A DNA stretch of 64,000 bases. It comes from Agaricus subrufescens (taxonomy: Eukaryota > Basidiomycota > Agaricomycetes > Agaricales > Agaricaceae). The stretch spans positions 62,001 to 126,000 of the forward strand of contig CM057059.1 in the NCBI GenBank assembly GCA_029945375.1, in the 5' to 3' direction. This document shows, piece by piece, positions 1 through 12,240 of this stretch (position 1 is its first letter; every line of letters starts with the position of its first letter). The notes below the pieces were generated by a model, which was given only the letters and a program-made list of their open reading frames with translations, did not search any database and was not told where the DNA came from. The translations under genes and the position numbers were made by a program.

Positions 1-1439
1 ACGGTTGTGCAGATTGAAAGGTAAACGAGAGTGGAGGTTGACCATTTTGCTAACCCCGTGCGGAATTAATTAAAAATGGAGATCTGGCGTGTAGCGTGGC
101 CTCACCCTTCCTTGGCGCGGACTATGGTCGAGAGTCGAGCGTGGAGGGCCCGCTGGCGGCGAGCGGTCTCGTCGTCGATAGGAGGTCTGCAAGGTCAGTT
201 AGCCGCGCTCCTGGACGACGGGGTCGCTTACGGCGGGGGCTCTGTCGGGATGAGGAAGGTGCGTTCGTCGGAGGCTGTCTGCGCGGGCTGAGCGGGGGAC
301 GGGGGGAGGAAACGGAGGACTTGCCGTGGGGAGGCGCCGCGCCCTGCAGAGGCAGCAGAGCCAGTCGAGCATGGTGGCAGACGCAAGGAGGGCCCCGGCA
401 AATGCCGCACGGCCATGGCGGGCCCCTCCTTCCCCATTCTCTCGCCCGGCTCTCATTTCCCTCTGTCAACACAATCTGTCAACGCCCATCACGCTTCCCT
501 TCTGCCCCAGCTTACCTTAGTCCCCGGTCTTGGGGCTGGCAACCATGTCTCTGACCCAGGTTCTACAGCTTCAAACGCCGATCAGCAAGTGCTCGGTCGA
601 CAGCCTGCCCCTCCTCCCCGTAGCCAAGGGCGTCCAGACCCCAAAACCTGGACTGTACTGTGATGCTCGAAAAGCGCCTAACTGTATGGAGGGCAGGATT
701 CATTCGCAATCAATCTAATCACCAAACTCCGATCGCGCGTAACCATTTCCCAGGCTTCCCCTGCGAAACCCGGACCATCGATGCATCATGCACAGAGCGG
801 GCTTAAGATGGCTGCCTTTGGGCCGATGACTGCCCGCGAGATACAGCCCAATCTCAATTTCACATGGCTTCAGCGCCATTTTTATTTAATCAGCTCTTTG
901 CAGCAATTCAGTTTTTTTAATTCGAGTTCAGTTTATATATAATCGCGTTGCCTCCTTACCAAGCAGAATGTTCTTTCCACAGCCTACACCAAATGAAGTT
1001 ACACCCTATTCTTTGCTCCAATAATGCATCACTGATTAACATTGGTTCACGCATATCTGTTTCATCTGATAGTCCGTACAAGAAAAGGGTGGTCCCAAGT
1101 CGCTGCTTCTTCTCTATAGACCCCGAGACGCGCCGAGACTTTTCAATTCTACAAATTAATTACGGCAGTATTAACTTCATAAGGCCATGTGCTCGTGCGG
1201 AGACAGATGTCAAGTAAAAGAGCGCTAATTCTATACATTAGTATTCCACTATCTCGAAGATGAAAACACATTTCACCAATAAGCTGACTACAACCGACAA
1301 TCTCACAAATGGAAACGCCGTGCAATCTCACGCATCACCGACTCTCTTGTGGGTTGGCCCCGCAAGTAGCCTATACATTTCCCTTTCCAAGCTCGGCAGT
1401 CAGTTGAAGCTTTTTGTTTTTTGACGTATAGGCTCCGTA
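1..1439. other. Unassigned window edge, GC-rich at 60-660
   Basis: No gene can be supported here. Positions about 60-660 are clearly richer in G and C than the following kilobase and give overlapping open frames on both strands (for example up to 152 codons on plus), which is what GC-rich DNA does by chance. A short frame beginning at the ATG near 545 has a plausible start context but is not followed by a recognisable protein. The stretch may be the end or promoter of a gene lying to the left. From 700 to 1439 I see only AT-richer DNA. Confidence 0.3.
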
Positions 1440-2197
1440 GTGCCCGATCCAGTCCAGACATCAATGAACAAACACATGCCACAAGTGGCCCAGATTACTC
1501 AGTCTTATGGGGGAACGTTCGCTAAAGCAGGTGGCGAGGTTCGAGTTACCGAATGCGCCGCAAGTGGTATTTCGTATGTCATCTTTTTACCTGATCTTTC
1601 ACTACCAATATGTAATGGACCGATAGCATTTGCTTATGCCACCAGCAAATGCAACAAGTGTTATCTTTTCCAATCTCTTTGCAATCGATGCACCAACGCT
1701 TAGAGTGCTTAATCGCCTAATATCCGACAAGTGGCTGCGATATGAATCTACTTTCCGCTCCACAAAATATCACCCTTGATATCACTTGTGGCGGACTCTA
1801 CTTCTTTATAACCATCAAGCACATGTCTTTTCTTTTAGAACACAAAAAATCGAATTTTGTGTTGTTACTATTATAGATTTCGCTAGAATACCCAAGCATT
1901 TTCCTTCAAACTCGTTACGACAACTACGTAGTCGGGTATAGTTCTAACTATATCGGCGCGTATTCTGAAATCGGATCAATGCGCTTGTTCAGTAAATCGT
2001 GCAAGAACACGATTGTCGGTAGGACTTCGGGTTCGTCGAGTAAATCGGCTATGAGGTTATTGTTAGATTGGCCTGGGATGATGGTGCTATTTATTACGGG
2101 TTTATTGGGCATGGGCTTAGGGGTGACTTATTGGTGCATATCATCGCTGTCTGAACTTACCGGTTTAGGCTGTGGTCGATCACGGAGGCCATCTTAA
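1440..2197 (+). pseudogene. Possible remnant of a multi-exon gene, unknown product
   Basis: Two open blocks look like exons. The first, 1440 to about 1575, follows a good acceptor (ccgtag) and reads through MNKHMPQVAQ to a possible donor at tcgtatgtcatc. The second, 1877-2197, follows an acceptor (ttatag) and stays open for about 106 codons, ending in a hydrophobic stretch (LLLDWPGMMVLFITGLLGMG) that could be one membrane segment, then a stop at 2195-2197. The 300 bp between them is too long for a typical intron here and holds stops, and no start exon is visible. I do not recognise the protein. It could also be a chance open frame or part of an old transposon. Confidence 0.25.
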
Positions 2198-3169
2198 AAA
2201 ATGGCTGTACCCGAGGGTGCGGAAAAGGGGATAAAAAGGATAACCAAGACGGTGAGGGCGGAGCAGGGAACAGACCCCTCCGCACCCCTGTCCTGTCATA
2301 CTTGCAATCATTCTTCCCTAAAAATAGGGTTCGGGTGGAGGAGGGTAAAAGCAAAGGAGTAGACTTTACGAGTAGCGATAGGCAAAGGGGGTTAGCACGA
2401 GTCTGGACTCTACAATTAGCTCATGATCGCGTCTATATTTAGCGTGCTCAAACATGCACATATAATTGTGTACCTAAGAATACCCTCGCACCCCTTGATG
2501 AGTATTTACTCTCCTACCATCATCATTACGTTCCCCAGTACGTGACTGAAGTTGATTTATCGGGAGTTTGTGTTTTACTGAACACCTTTTGGGAACTATT
2601 CAACATTCCGATGACAGTGGCCAAGAATAGACTCTTAAATGAATCAAAAATTGAGAGGTTGAGTCACCAGTGGCAGGAGCTACAAGGCATGACAGAACAG
2701 GATGCGGAAGCATAATTTGACGTACGAGCAGAAGGCCCCGAGGATGTTGAACAATTACCCATGATGTCGCAAAATGGTATACGCGCCGTGAATCTTCGAC
2801 GCGGAGGTCGTCCACTTCCAGGTGAGGGATAAATAGATAAGCGCTGACATCCATGGAATCATTCCGGAGTTCAGGTATCATTTACCATTCTAACATGAGA
2901 TTGCTTGGCCGGGATCGAGTGTACCCGGCAGTTGAACAATGCTCGGAACTCATTCTATTCGATTGCAATATGTTTTGACCGTCAAGGGTTGGGCGACAAT
3001 CTGTGTAGTCAAATACCTCTAATTCTCGATCAGGTCAGTTATATAATTTGTATTTGAGTTTAGCGAGTGTGATTTCTGCTAACATTATTCCGTTTAGTCG
3101 TTGAGGGTCGGCCTCTTGGCGGTATGGATCGTATACGTGACCCAGATCAAAGATAGGGATCACCGGTTG
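2198..3169. other. Intergenic, no gene seen
   Basis: No coding region is supported. From about 2975 onward the sequence begins to resemble the far upstream region of the UPO copy at 35.2 kb (about 34,530 onward), so the duplicated unit of that gene pair probably starts near here. Confidence 0.4.
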
Positions 3170-3245
3170 ACATAACAAGGCCCAGGTAACCATCTCCAAC
3201 TCAGAGTATATCCTTGGCGTCGCGGGTCATATCTGGGGCAAATGA
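3170..3245. repeat. Distal upstream block shared by all four UPO genes (copy 1)
   Basis: The core agagtatatccttgg and the neighbouring ccaggtaacc recur upstream of all four UPO genes: here, at 34,675-34,745 in the same orientation, and reversed at 19,080-19,165 and 24,262-24,345. It lies about 500 bp upstream of the start codon in each case. It marks the left part of the duplicated unit and may hold a regulatory site. Confidence 0.75.
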
Positions 3246-3479
3246 CTGTTTGCACGTCCATCGGGGGGCTGTCCCGTATATGAATTACTATGGGAGCAGA
3301 CCGCTGTAGCTTGCGTTCAAAACGAATATCCTCCGATACTTGTGCCAGATAACACAGCCTGTGCTAAGGAGCAAGGTAGGCACCAATGGAATGGAAAGAT
3401 ATCTCAATTAGGATGACCGAATTCCCGTAGAAGTTGGCCATCACCAAGACATTGCACGCCAATCTTCAGACCAAATGCG

Positions 3480-3718
3480 TCATTCCCGAACTGATTTATT
3501 GATCAAGGGGCAACATTCCCGCCTCACCCTGCAGAAACCGAGTGTCACTTTGTGTCGGGCGATGATACTCGACGTCTCGAGTCAGCGAAAACCTTACTTT
3601 CAACCGGCTCTTTCTTTTGGATAGGCGAGTATATTGTACAAAATATACAGCACCTGCGCAAAGTATAAATGCAGGCTGGGGAAGAGGTAATAATCCTCAT
3701 CCCCTCAACTGCTCCGTC
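3480..3718 (+). promoter_or_regulatory. UPO copy 1 promoter: conserved block plus TATA box
   Basis: A TATA box (tataaat) lies at 3664-3670, 49 bp upstream of the ATG at 3719. A block at about 3537-3580 with the core gagtgtcactttgtgtcggg is found at the same distance in the other three copies. The short leader ending cctcaactgctccgtc directly before the ATG is identical in copies 1, 3 and 4 and differs by one base in copy 2. Transcription start is inferred at about 30 bp after the TATA box. Confidence 0.7.
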
Positions 3719-5283
3719 ATGGTCAGTCTCACATCCTTCGTGGTTCTCGCAGTCGCTCTCGCAGCTCCCGCTGCTGCCTTCCCAGCCCATGGTTCCCTCG
3801 CTGGGTTGTCGAGAGAAGCCTTGGAGTCCGCCATGGCTGGCTTTGGCCAGTATTCCACCCCACCCCCACCTCCCGGCCCTCTTGAATTCGGTGGCACCAA
3901 GCTCGTCAACGACGCTGCTCACCCTTTCATTGCCCCCGGAGACGGTGACATCCGTGGACCTTGCCCGGCTTTGAACACCCTCGCCAACCACGGTGTATGT
4001 ATACTTAATTTAGAATCCTTGAGCACACATCTTACTTCTATCTATAGTACATCAGCCGAAATGGTATTGATAGCCCGAACAACATCGTCGCAGCCGCCAT
4101 GGAAGGTAATCCCTTTCTATTTTTTACTTCTCGGTTCCGACCGCTTACTCCTGGCAGGTTTCAACATGGCTAACGACTTGGCCAAGTTCACCTGCTACGC
4201 TGCATTCATCGTCAACGGCAACCCAGTCACCAACTTGCTCAGTATCGGTGAGAAGTCCTCCAAGACTGGCCCAGACCCAGAGGCACCTGGTGCCGTCGTC
4301 GGTGGTTTGAACACCCACAACGTGTTCGAAGGTGACAGCAGCATGACCCGATGTCAGTATCTTATATTATTATGACACTTGACCCTCAACTGATGGGCTC
4401 CATTCCAGCTGATTACTATGATACTGGTGATGTCGCCACCTTCAACGAGACTCTCTTCCAAGGCGTACGTCATTTCTTTTACTTTCCGTAACTCCAGTAC
4501 CTAATGATTCCACAGTTCATCGAATACAGCAACAGGTACGGAGGTGGAAGGTACAACCTTACCGCCGCTGGCGAATACCGCTACAAGCGTATCATGGACG
4601 GTGTCATGAACAACCCGACATTCACCATTGTTGCTCCCCGTCTCTTCTCTGCCTACTCCGAGGCTGTCAACCCTATCAACTTGTGGGTCGATGGACGCCA
4701 GGACGATGGTCAACTCAAACTCGACGTCGCCCGTAGCTTCTTCGAGGCAGCCCGCTTCCCTGACGACTTCCATCGCGCCGCACGCCCGATGACTGCTGAC
4801 AACGAGGCTGTTGTCCTTGCTGCTCACCCCGTAGACCCCGGTCGCAATGTCAATGGTGTCAACACATACACTGCTGACCCCACTGCCGGAACTCTGCCCG
4901 ACAAGTGTGCGCAATACGAGGCGCACGTCAACTCGACTCTCCGCTCTCTCTACCCCAACCCGACTGGCAACTTGTTGGACGCTCTGAGGGCTGATGTCCA
5001 CTACTTCTACACCTCTGTGCAAGCTGCCGGATGTGCTGAAATCTTCCCCTATGGCCAAGTTGAAGATGGTGCGAACAATGCTTTCAAGGCCAAGATTGAT
5101 CTGCCCGGTGCTCCCTTGAACATCCCCAACCACCAGTTCGCGTCTGCGACCGTTGCAGGACCCAGGACACTGGTTGCCACCACTGCCGCTGCTCCCACTG
5201 CATCAGGAGCTGCCGCTCCCGCCGTGACCCCCATGGGTTCCTCTACGGCTGCGCCGCATCCCATTGTTTCCTTAGTGTTCTAA
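3719..5283 (+). CDS. Unspecific peroxygenase / heme-thiolate peroxidase, copy 1
   Basis: Secreted heme-thiolate peroxidase (Peroxidase_2 / chloroperoxidase family) of the long UPO type; these use H2O2 to insert oxygen into aromatic and aliphatic substrates outside the cell. Exons: 3719-3994, 4048-4105, 4158-4352, 4409-4464, 4516-5283; 450 aa. A signal peptide is visible (hydrophobic core to about residue 20, cleavage likely after PAAA). The heme-ligand motif PCP sits in RGPCPALNTLANHG near residue 85, and the acid-base motif in FEGDSSMTR. RYNLTAAGE probably carries the Arg and Glu of the active site. NET, NLT and NST are glycosylation sequons. The last 40 or so residues form an Ala/Thr/Pro-rich tail ending SLVF. 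The start is fixed by the signal peptide, the TATA box and three paralogs. The tail ends GSSTAAPHPIV, unlike the other copies, and GAN replaces GEN at one site. Family certain; substrate unknown. Confidence 0.95.
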
Positions 5284-6506
5284 GTATTTCGTAAAATAGA
5301 CTTGTACCATTTTTGTTCTGTACTTCTGTAAACCATTTTTGTGTCATGATTTAAATTGGATTTGTTGATTATTTGTGTTAGTCATTATGGAGTGATTCTT
5401 GAACGTGAAGGAAGCCAATGGATCTCGATATCGATGGATCAAGGACAGGGAAATAGAAACAAATTTCTCGTGACAATGTCTAGATTAGAGTTGGATTGGT
5501 TAAGGGATGTTGATACACATAATCTGGCAAGTCAAACCTAACCGTCGTTCTAGGTCCTTAGAGTACCTGAAGCCAAACTAAAAGTCGGTAGCAGTGCCAC
5601 CATTCTAATTTAATTCGGATCCTCCAGTTATATGACTTCAGGATCAGCCATGGAACTTTACCTTCTATCGGATCAGGTCAACCATCGAATCGTAGATTAG
5701 TCATATGTCATTGACATTAGAGACTAAACCAACTTTCTGTCATGCTTCATATGTGTTTTAGTCTACCCGTCTAGTAGATACTCGTGCCGATCCCTGAACT
5801 GATCAGCTTCTTAGTCACTTACGCAGAGGCTATCTCGTTTCGATGAGCTTAACGTGTATCAATCAAATCACATCCAGCACATCCAGCATCCTCTCGGTTT
5901 TCACATGCAACTGAGACTCCAAAGACTATCCCTGCGAAGGGTACCCGAATATGACCGAACAAGTTCTTGCTCAATTGGCGGTGTCTCGCCTGGGTAACCA
6001 GAATGAAATACCAAATATCAAAAGTATAATTATAACATATGACAGTTGGATGACAATTTGTATTATTCTGTTTTTCAGATCGAGCCCACTTACGCGATCA
6101 AGCAGCCAAGCGTCGGATGAAATGGTGGTTGCCACTCTTCCCCAGAGTGTTTAGCCATCTGTATGTATATGATGTTTGTCCCTAAATATACCTCCGCACC
6201 CAGACTTGAAATCGTGCTTACTGGCTCATTAGCCGGTGCATGCTTGCCCCCTCTCACGCTCTCGATCGCCTCAAAACATCAAGGCTTTACATCGGAGCCT
6301 TGAACCGAGCCGGGCCCTGGCTTCGGCGTACCAGTACGAGAATAGAGATGAATCAGAGTTCGGGATGAATAACAAATTTGACCTACTGTATCATAAAAAA
6401 GCGTGGATACAGGCACAATGCATAGCGTTCAACCATACGAGGCTTCTAGGTGTATAAATGCTGGAGATAGTAAATCACAAGACAATCCTAATCTAATTCG
6501 GACAGA
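5284..6506. other. Intergenic, no gene seen
   Basis: AT-rich DNA downstream of UPO copy 1 and downstream of the convergent membrane-protein gene. Short open frames are scattered and none has splice or family support. The first 60 bp are presumably the UPO 3' UTR. Confidence 0.4.
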
Positions 6507-7727
6507 CTAGTAGGTATAAGTAGTCCTTTCCGAGTCACTTTCTTGCGCGTGGCCCCTCCCGTTGCCTGCTCTTCCGGCGCTAACAGCTACTTGCTGTTCA
6601 GTACCGTGGTTCCACTGTAATGTACTAATCTCAATTCCGCTCTGCCCTTTCCACGCGCGTCCCGAAAAGACTCGATAGACGACCAGAAAAAATGTGATAA
6701 CCTTGAGATCGAAGGTCAGATATCACTTTTTAGTACAGTATAGTAGGTGCTCACCTCGATTTGAACAATGGAATCGTTGAAGAAATTATAGGCATGTTCG
6801 GCATTAACTGCAGAACTGACCAAAAGTGCAATGATCCACGCGGCGTTGGGCGCAAAGGACTCAATGAGCATTGCACTAATTTCCAAGTATAAAGCAGCCG
6901 AGTCAGATTTTCCTAGTATGAGTGAGTCATCAAATCAGAAGTGACAATCTTGAGCTCATACCTAATAATTTAATATTCTGCCATCGGGCAATCATCAGGC
7001 GGATGATAATTACAATGGTCATGTAGTTCATGCTTGCTGTAGTCAGTGATAAAGTCGATAGTAACATTCTTCGAACCAATGGAGGGGGGTTCGACTCGTA
7101 AGAGAACCACCCTATACTGATATAAGCAATGTAAGACGCTGTGGAACGAGTTCAAGATGCTTTTAATGATAACCTCCATCATTAGTAAACCAGCCCTTAC
7201 CGGCTTCCGCTACACTGAGCAAGACAGCAAATATAGTGATGGGGGTAGCAAATGGAGTACCTCTCCAAATCGCCTGAACGCGCCATGACTCTTGAGGCAT
7301 CAGATAACGACAATAACACTAAAAGTAAGCTCACCTGTGTGCCCAAAGATACAACTGTCTCAATAAAAGTGGCAATAATGTTTGTCTTAATGGGTACGAA
7401 GGCGGGTTCTTCTGCTAGCATGCTATCAGCGCCACCGGGTAGGGTGCGAATATCACTGTAGATGCTCCGGGCATAGAGATTTAGAGTGACGATATCGACC
7501 ATGGCGCATATTATAATTATCGAAGATATCACCACAGTGATAATGGTGTGGTAGTTGAGTTTTCCATCGATGCCACGTAACTGGAGGTAGAATAGTCGTA
7601 TGGAGAGGCAGTAGATCAAGAATGAATAAGCAAATAGGACCCCCGAGACTGTGGTACTAGTAATGAGGTCAACGGCATCTTTCAGTTGGGCCGATCCTTC
7701 AGCCGGCGTGCTGTTGTAGTCGTACAT
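6507..7727 (-). CDS. Seven-helix membrane protein, basidiomycete orphan family
   Basis: Polytopic membrane protein of unknown function. Exons (minus strand): 7727-7335, 7273-7201, 7138-6962, 6912-6755, 6701-6507; 331 aa, introns of 42-62 bp with GT-AG borders. About seven hydrophobic segments are visible: near residues 20-50 (VSGVLFAYSFLIYCL), 60-85 (IITVVISSIIIICAMV), 110-130, 140-175 (TPITIFAVLLSVAEA), 185-210 (MTIVIIIRLMIARW), 225-250 (YLEISAMLIESFAP) and 265-280 (VITFFLVVYRVFSGRAW). The pattern of an Arg-rich loop after helix five, then Ile-Glu-Ser in helix six and a final GRAW before a polar tail, matches a group of predicted seven-helix proteins common in Agaricomycetes. A receptor role is possible but unproven. 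The first exon runs from the only suitable ATG. Confidence 0.75.
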
Positions 7728-10700
7728 TGGGGTTAGAAGAGAGCTTATTCGAGGACATCGTCACTTCTTATGCTTCAACGTGTTTGACGTGGCCTCGAAT
7801 GATCAATACATGATCAAGCGCCGCTGTTCTTCGCCAGTATATCTCTGATGACCGCATTGATTGGTCTACAACTTTAGACAGCCTAAGTCCATTAACACCG
7901 CCTACGCCATTCCCTGAGATGGCATGGTACCAACTCACTTTCTTCGTGAATACCCCATCCCATCTCTTTGTGTTTCGTTTCATAGTTTGAGCTTGAGCGT
8001 GAGGTCTATAAAGCTTGCTTGGAGCTCACATGTGACAAGAGGTCGAAGAGGAGGAACTTTAATTTATGGCCATCAACGGCTGGAAAGTGTCATGTTCGCC
8101 AACACGAGCCAATCGTGGAATTTTCCTCTCATGCATGTCATATTCACCAACCACGTACTGTTCGCGTAATGTGGCGAATCGAAGGGTCTTCGTGCTTGAT
8201 GGCATTGCGATATACATACTATTTCATTGTACCAAACGGCTTCACGATCGCAAGCTGTGATAATCTTAAGTTACTTGAAAAATGATGATATATACCGTAA
8301 TCCACATCGAACCAAAGTCTATAATGAAACTGGTAACAGAAAGAGATAAGAAAAATAAAGGATCATACTTTACCCTGGTATACCTTCGTGAGCTTGATCG
8401 GATCGATATGTTTGGTACCTGGCTGAAATAGATTTCGAGAGGCAGTGCATCACAGTGATGGTGGCTCCAAGTGCCCAAGCATTCCTACTCCCGCTGCCCA
8501 ACGGCTTTACGAGCCTAAATCTTACTTACACGACCTCACACTTTGGAGATGCTTGCGCAGATTACAAGGCTCCATTGATTACTCTTTGTCAGGATGGCGT
8601 ACGAGAATAGGGCTTGATGCACAATGCATCATGCATCATGTATTGATGTGTCGCTCTGTCAGTGCCACAACATCCGAGAATACTGGGTAAATGAGTTCTG
8701 GTCTATAGATCACCTTCACTTGTTCGCCGAGTGGGTAGTGTTGAATGACTAAAGCGCTCTGCCTGTGGTTATCAATTTCCTAAATTGTGAATTTCCAGTT
8801 CGGACACTTGATAATGTGGTGAACGTCGAGCCTTACCTGCCATCAACTCAACACAACCCAATTGGGCAGTACTATGCCTTCATGTGTAATGCTTGACTGC
8901 GAACGCAGCTCGGCTAAACAGTATTTGTCCCTATGCTGGTACATTTGAACATATTGAGTCAAATGACGGCATGTGCTGATCAATTAACCTAGGGAATCGA
9001 GGAACTGTAGGTCCACACAAGTTATATGGACCAGAGGTGAACTGTCTCAACGGGAAAGGCTTTATACACCTTTAAAACCATCAAATAGTGTAAGAACTCA
9101 TCTTTTCCGAGAGTTATGAAATGTTTAGGAGCATATAGCCCACACTTCCTTTTCTTCGGGAGTGGGGAGGGAGATCCTCGACCAGGTTGACTCGAGTGTG
9201 CACCGAGATTCTAAGTCGAACAAAACAAAATTGATAATCATTGGACGGTCTAAGTCGCAGTCGTATTGGGGGAAAGGTGCCCTGGCTTGAAGAAACAAAG
9301 GATCAGCCTCACGTATCGTCCCAATCAGACTCGACGTACGTACCAACTAGTACGAGAGTTGCGCAGAATAACTCGGGGTTTTGATCCTTCGAAGCAGTCC
9401 CCACCCTCCCGGGCTCAACTCCGTTATGTTGAATGTCCTCGACGTCTTTACCGTGTAAGCGAACCTTCCGAATAAGGCACATAAACGTATTCTGATACCA
9501 ATCTAAGCATGATTGATGTCCCAGGAGGCGAATGTCACCGAACCGATTTTCAGTGGAACTTGTCGAAATGCGGTGTTTTTGAAATGTAACAAATCGACAT
9601 TAATTGAGTTGGCCTGTCTTCTAAGTCCACTGACAGCATTAGTATCTGTAGTAGTGTCAAAATTCGTGTAAGCGGCTGCTGCGACCGGTAATCATTTCGA
9701 GATATTGTGACTTCGCCTCCTTTAAATACGGTTCCCATCTTCTTCCGATCAGCTGGGTATCTTTTAAGCAACATTCCTGGAGCAACTGTCAAGGGGGCAT
9801 CCAGGGCCCTAGATACGTACACGAAGCCCGGGTTATCCGTTGGGTACTGTTAGACTGCCGGACTTTCTTATTGTACAGAAGAGCTTTCGAGATCATTCGC
9901 GGGACCGTTACCCAATACATTGTTTCACCAAGACTAGCCGGCCTCAAGCAGCTCATCAACGTTGTAAGTGGGAGCGATACTTATCAAGAAGTGTGTTGGA
10001 ATGGGTCAATGATGTAGCGTCATTCATATGAAATTCGGCTCAGCCAGGTTGCGTGGAACTGGATAGCTAGGTAGAATAAGCTTCCACCCGAAGCTAGTGA
10101 GTAACCTTCAGGTTAGACTGTTTTCTTTTCTCACCGACACATTGTTTCGATGAAAACACTCATCGATCGCTAGATCATCAATCGACGGCACACCAGATTG
10201 TTTGGAATGAACGAAATGGACTTTTTTTGGCAAATGGTTATAGTTTGATAATAATTAAGCTACTACCTTGCTTTCACTGCGACGTAGGAACAGTGTTGAG
10301 CTTCCATCCAATTTTCCGAACGATGACTTCCTTCTCACAGACCTCTCGGATGGAATGCCAGAAGCTAGGAGACTGAGGTAGTGGAAAGGTTGTTACAAAC
10401 AGCTGCAGGCACTAGAGAAGCACTGTATCCATCGCTACAGAGGCGGCTTTCGCTTTCACGTTATTGACAGAAGCTAGAATTCGAAGATAGTGGACAGCCG
10501 ATGGTTGTCGGTCAGTAGCAAGCCGATGTCGGCAAACGGCGGGCTTCTAATTGATCCCGGATGCGTCTCGGCACAGCAACATCGGATCAGTACTCCTGCC
10601 GAGGTCAAAGCGGCAGGCTCGGCCCAGGTCGAACTGAAGAACTTTCGCAAATCAAGTCCATTCCAGTCAATTCTTCTTTCTACTCCCACCACTTACTTTA

Positions 10701-12240
10701 TGTCTACCGTCATACGTGTGTTGGAATGCTTAGTCTGATGCTGAATGAGGGAGCTTGAAGAGAGGAGGGGGATAAAAAGGAAGATGAAAACTTTGAGAGG
10801 TGAGGTCAACACGCTGATTGGATCTTTTGCGCAGTTCAGCTGATCCCCCGATGATATGATTTCAAGGCAACTATCATATTGATATTGGTCAGTCCCGATC
10901 GGAAATAGTCATTTTGTTATACTAACAAGTTTCTCATAACGATCGCGCATTGTCTAGCCTTTCTGAACCCGATAACTGGGTCATGTATTGACTTCCTATC
11001 ATAGCATGTAAAAGGGCTTCATGTTCGAGACCCACATTGCCTTTCGGCTTGATACCTCATCATCCACTCGGGTGAATTCCAGCCATCGGCTTGCTTGTTT
11101 GACAAGACAATACTTTCGCGACAATGGCTGCAAGATTAGATGCTTTTTTTATCCAAAGCTCATTAATGAAACTGAATATCGATGCGAATAGATCGGTGGA
11201 ACGTCTGGCATCACCGCAAAAGCCCGAAGCTGCGAGAGTCTCGCAATGATATGATCGTTGGGTGGCTAAAGATCGAGAGAGACACAGATATGAGTTCGAT
11301 CGATAGATTCAATTCCAGTGACAGTGCGAGGGTAAGGACGTAGGGTATCGAACTATATTCCAAGGAGACGGAAGCCGGTATTCCGTGTGGGCGTGTATAG
11401 CTCAAGCGTAAAAAAGAGTCGACAAAAGTAAAGATATTAACCGGTTAATGTGGCGGGGAGAGAGCGGTTAGAGTCGGGCCGGGAAAGTTTAATGGTGTGG
11501 AGTGGAAAGGTGAGAGGATATGTCATTGGCTTGGAACTAACCAGCTCTACTGCGCGTTGAGCTCAATAAAGCCCCCTCGTTGATGAGATCCAGTTCCGGC
11601 TCTCCACCTCAAGGCTTCCTTTTCGCGGGGCGAAAGGGCGCATAAATGAGTTTGGGATATCCATCAGCATCAGTGCCAGATATAGTATGAATTATCAGCT
11701 CATAATACAAACGTCAAGTCAATGGGGCTATGCAAAGCTGTAGTGGCGGCCCACTCGACCATCAGATGTCGTCCACAACAGGTCCACCGGCGTGGCCAGG
11801 GTGTGTCAGTGTGTCGCGACTGGAGGAGCCATCGGTCGCACAAGGCCAGATAGTCACTAGTCAGGGTGTATGTATGACTCGGGCTGAGGCTCATAAGTGT
11901 TGTCATCGGGCTTCGGAGTTTTGAACGGAGTTGTAAAGCGATGTTGCTCCATCGAGAACAAGTGCTACGGGGCGTCGTGGACGCTGGACACAGCACCGGC
12001 GCGCCAGACTGGGCCGTAGGCAGTGCTGGGCGTTGCGCGGGGGACAGCCGCAGTTGCGCACGGCGATAAGAGAAAGAGGCAGGACCCCTGAATATGCAGG
12101 CGTGGGCAAGGAATCAGCACATCCTGAGTCAGTTGGATGCTTTCTTCCAGTCACCCACTCACTCGGGACCGCCGTTAATCATATATTCCCGTCCTCCGGT
12201 GCTATTTACAAGCTGACTCTACTTCCAACACGCTCCCAAC
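7728..12240. other. Long intergenic stretch, no gene seen
   Basis: About 4.5 kb without a supported gene. Many short frames occur; none has splice partners or a recognisable domain. A run near 8618-8640 repeats gcatcatgcatcatg. The last 500 bp (11,730-12,240) are richer in G and C and are the promoter side of the BCS1-like gene. Old transposon debris is likely but I cannot name any element. Confidence 0.35.

Noticed and set aside
96..554. 152-codon plus-strand frame and overlapping minus frames at the left edge
   Set aside because: GC-rich DNA yields long chance frames on both strands; composition is Arg/Gly/Pro-rich with no motif or splice context.
3669..3974. Alternative-frame 100-codon frames over UPO exon 1
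   Set aside because: Same strand, other frame; no signal peptide or motif, while the main frame has both and continues through spliced exons.
4501..5133. Open frames of 210 codons antisense to exon 5 of all four UPO genes
   Set aside because: They lie exactly opposite the long UPO exon, follow its codon bias, lack their own splice or family signal, and are conserved only because the sense gene is.
7080..7100. ggttcgactc-type B-box as a tRNA gene
   Set aside because: It lies within the coding exon of the seven-helix protein and no cloverleaf with A-box could be formed; similar isolated matches elsewhere (1,539; 26,645; 59,111) also fail.
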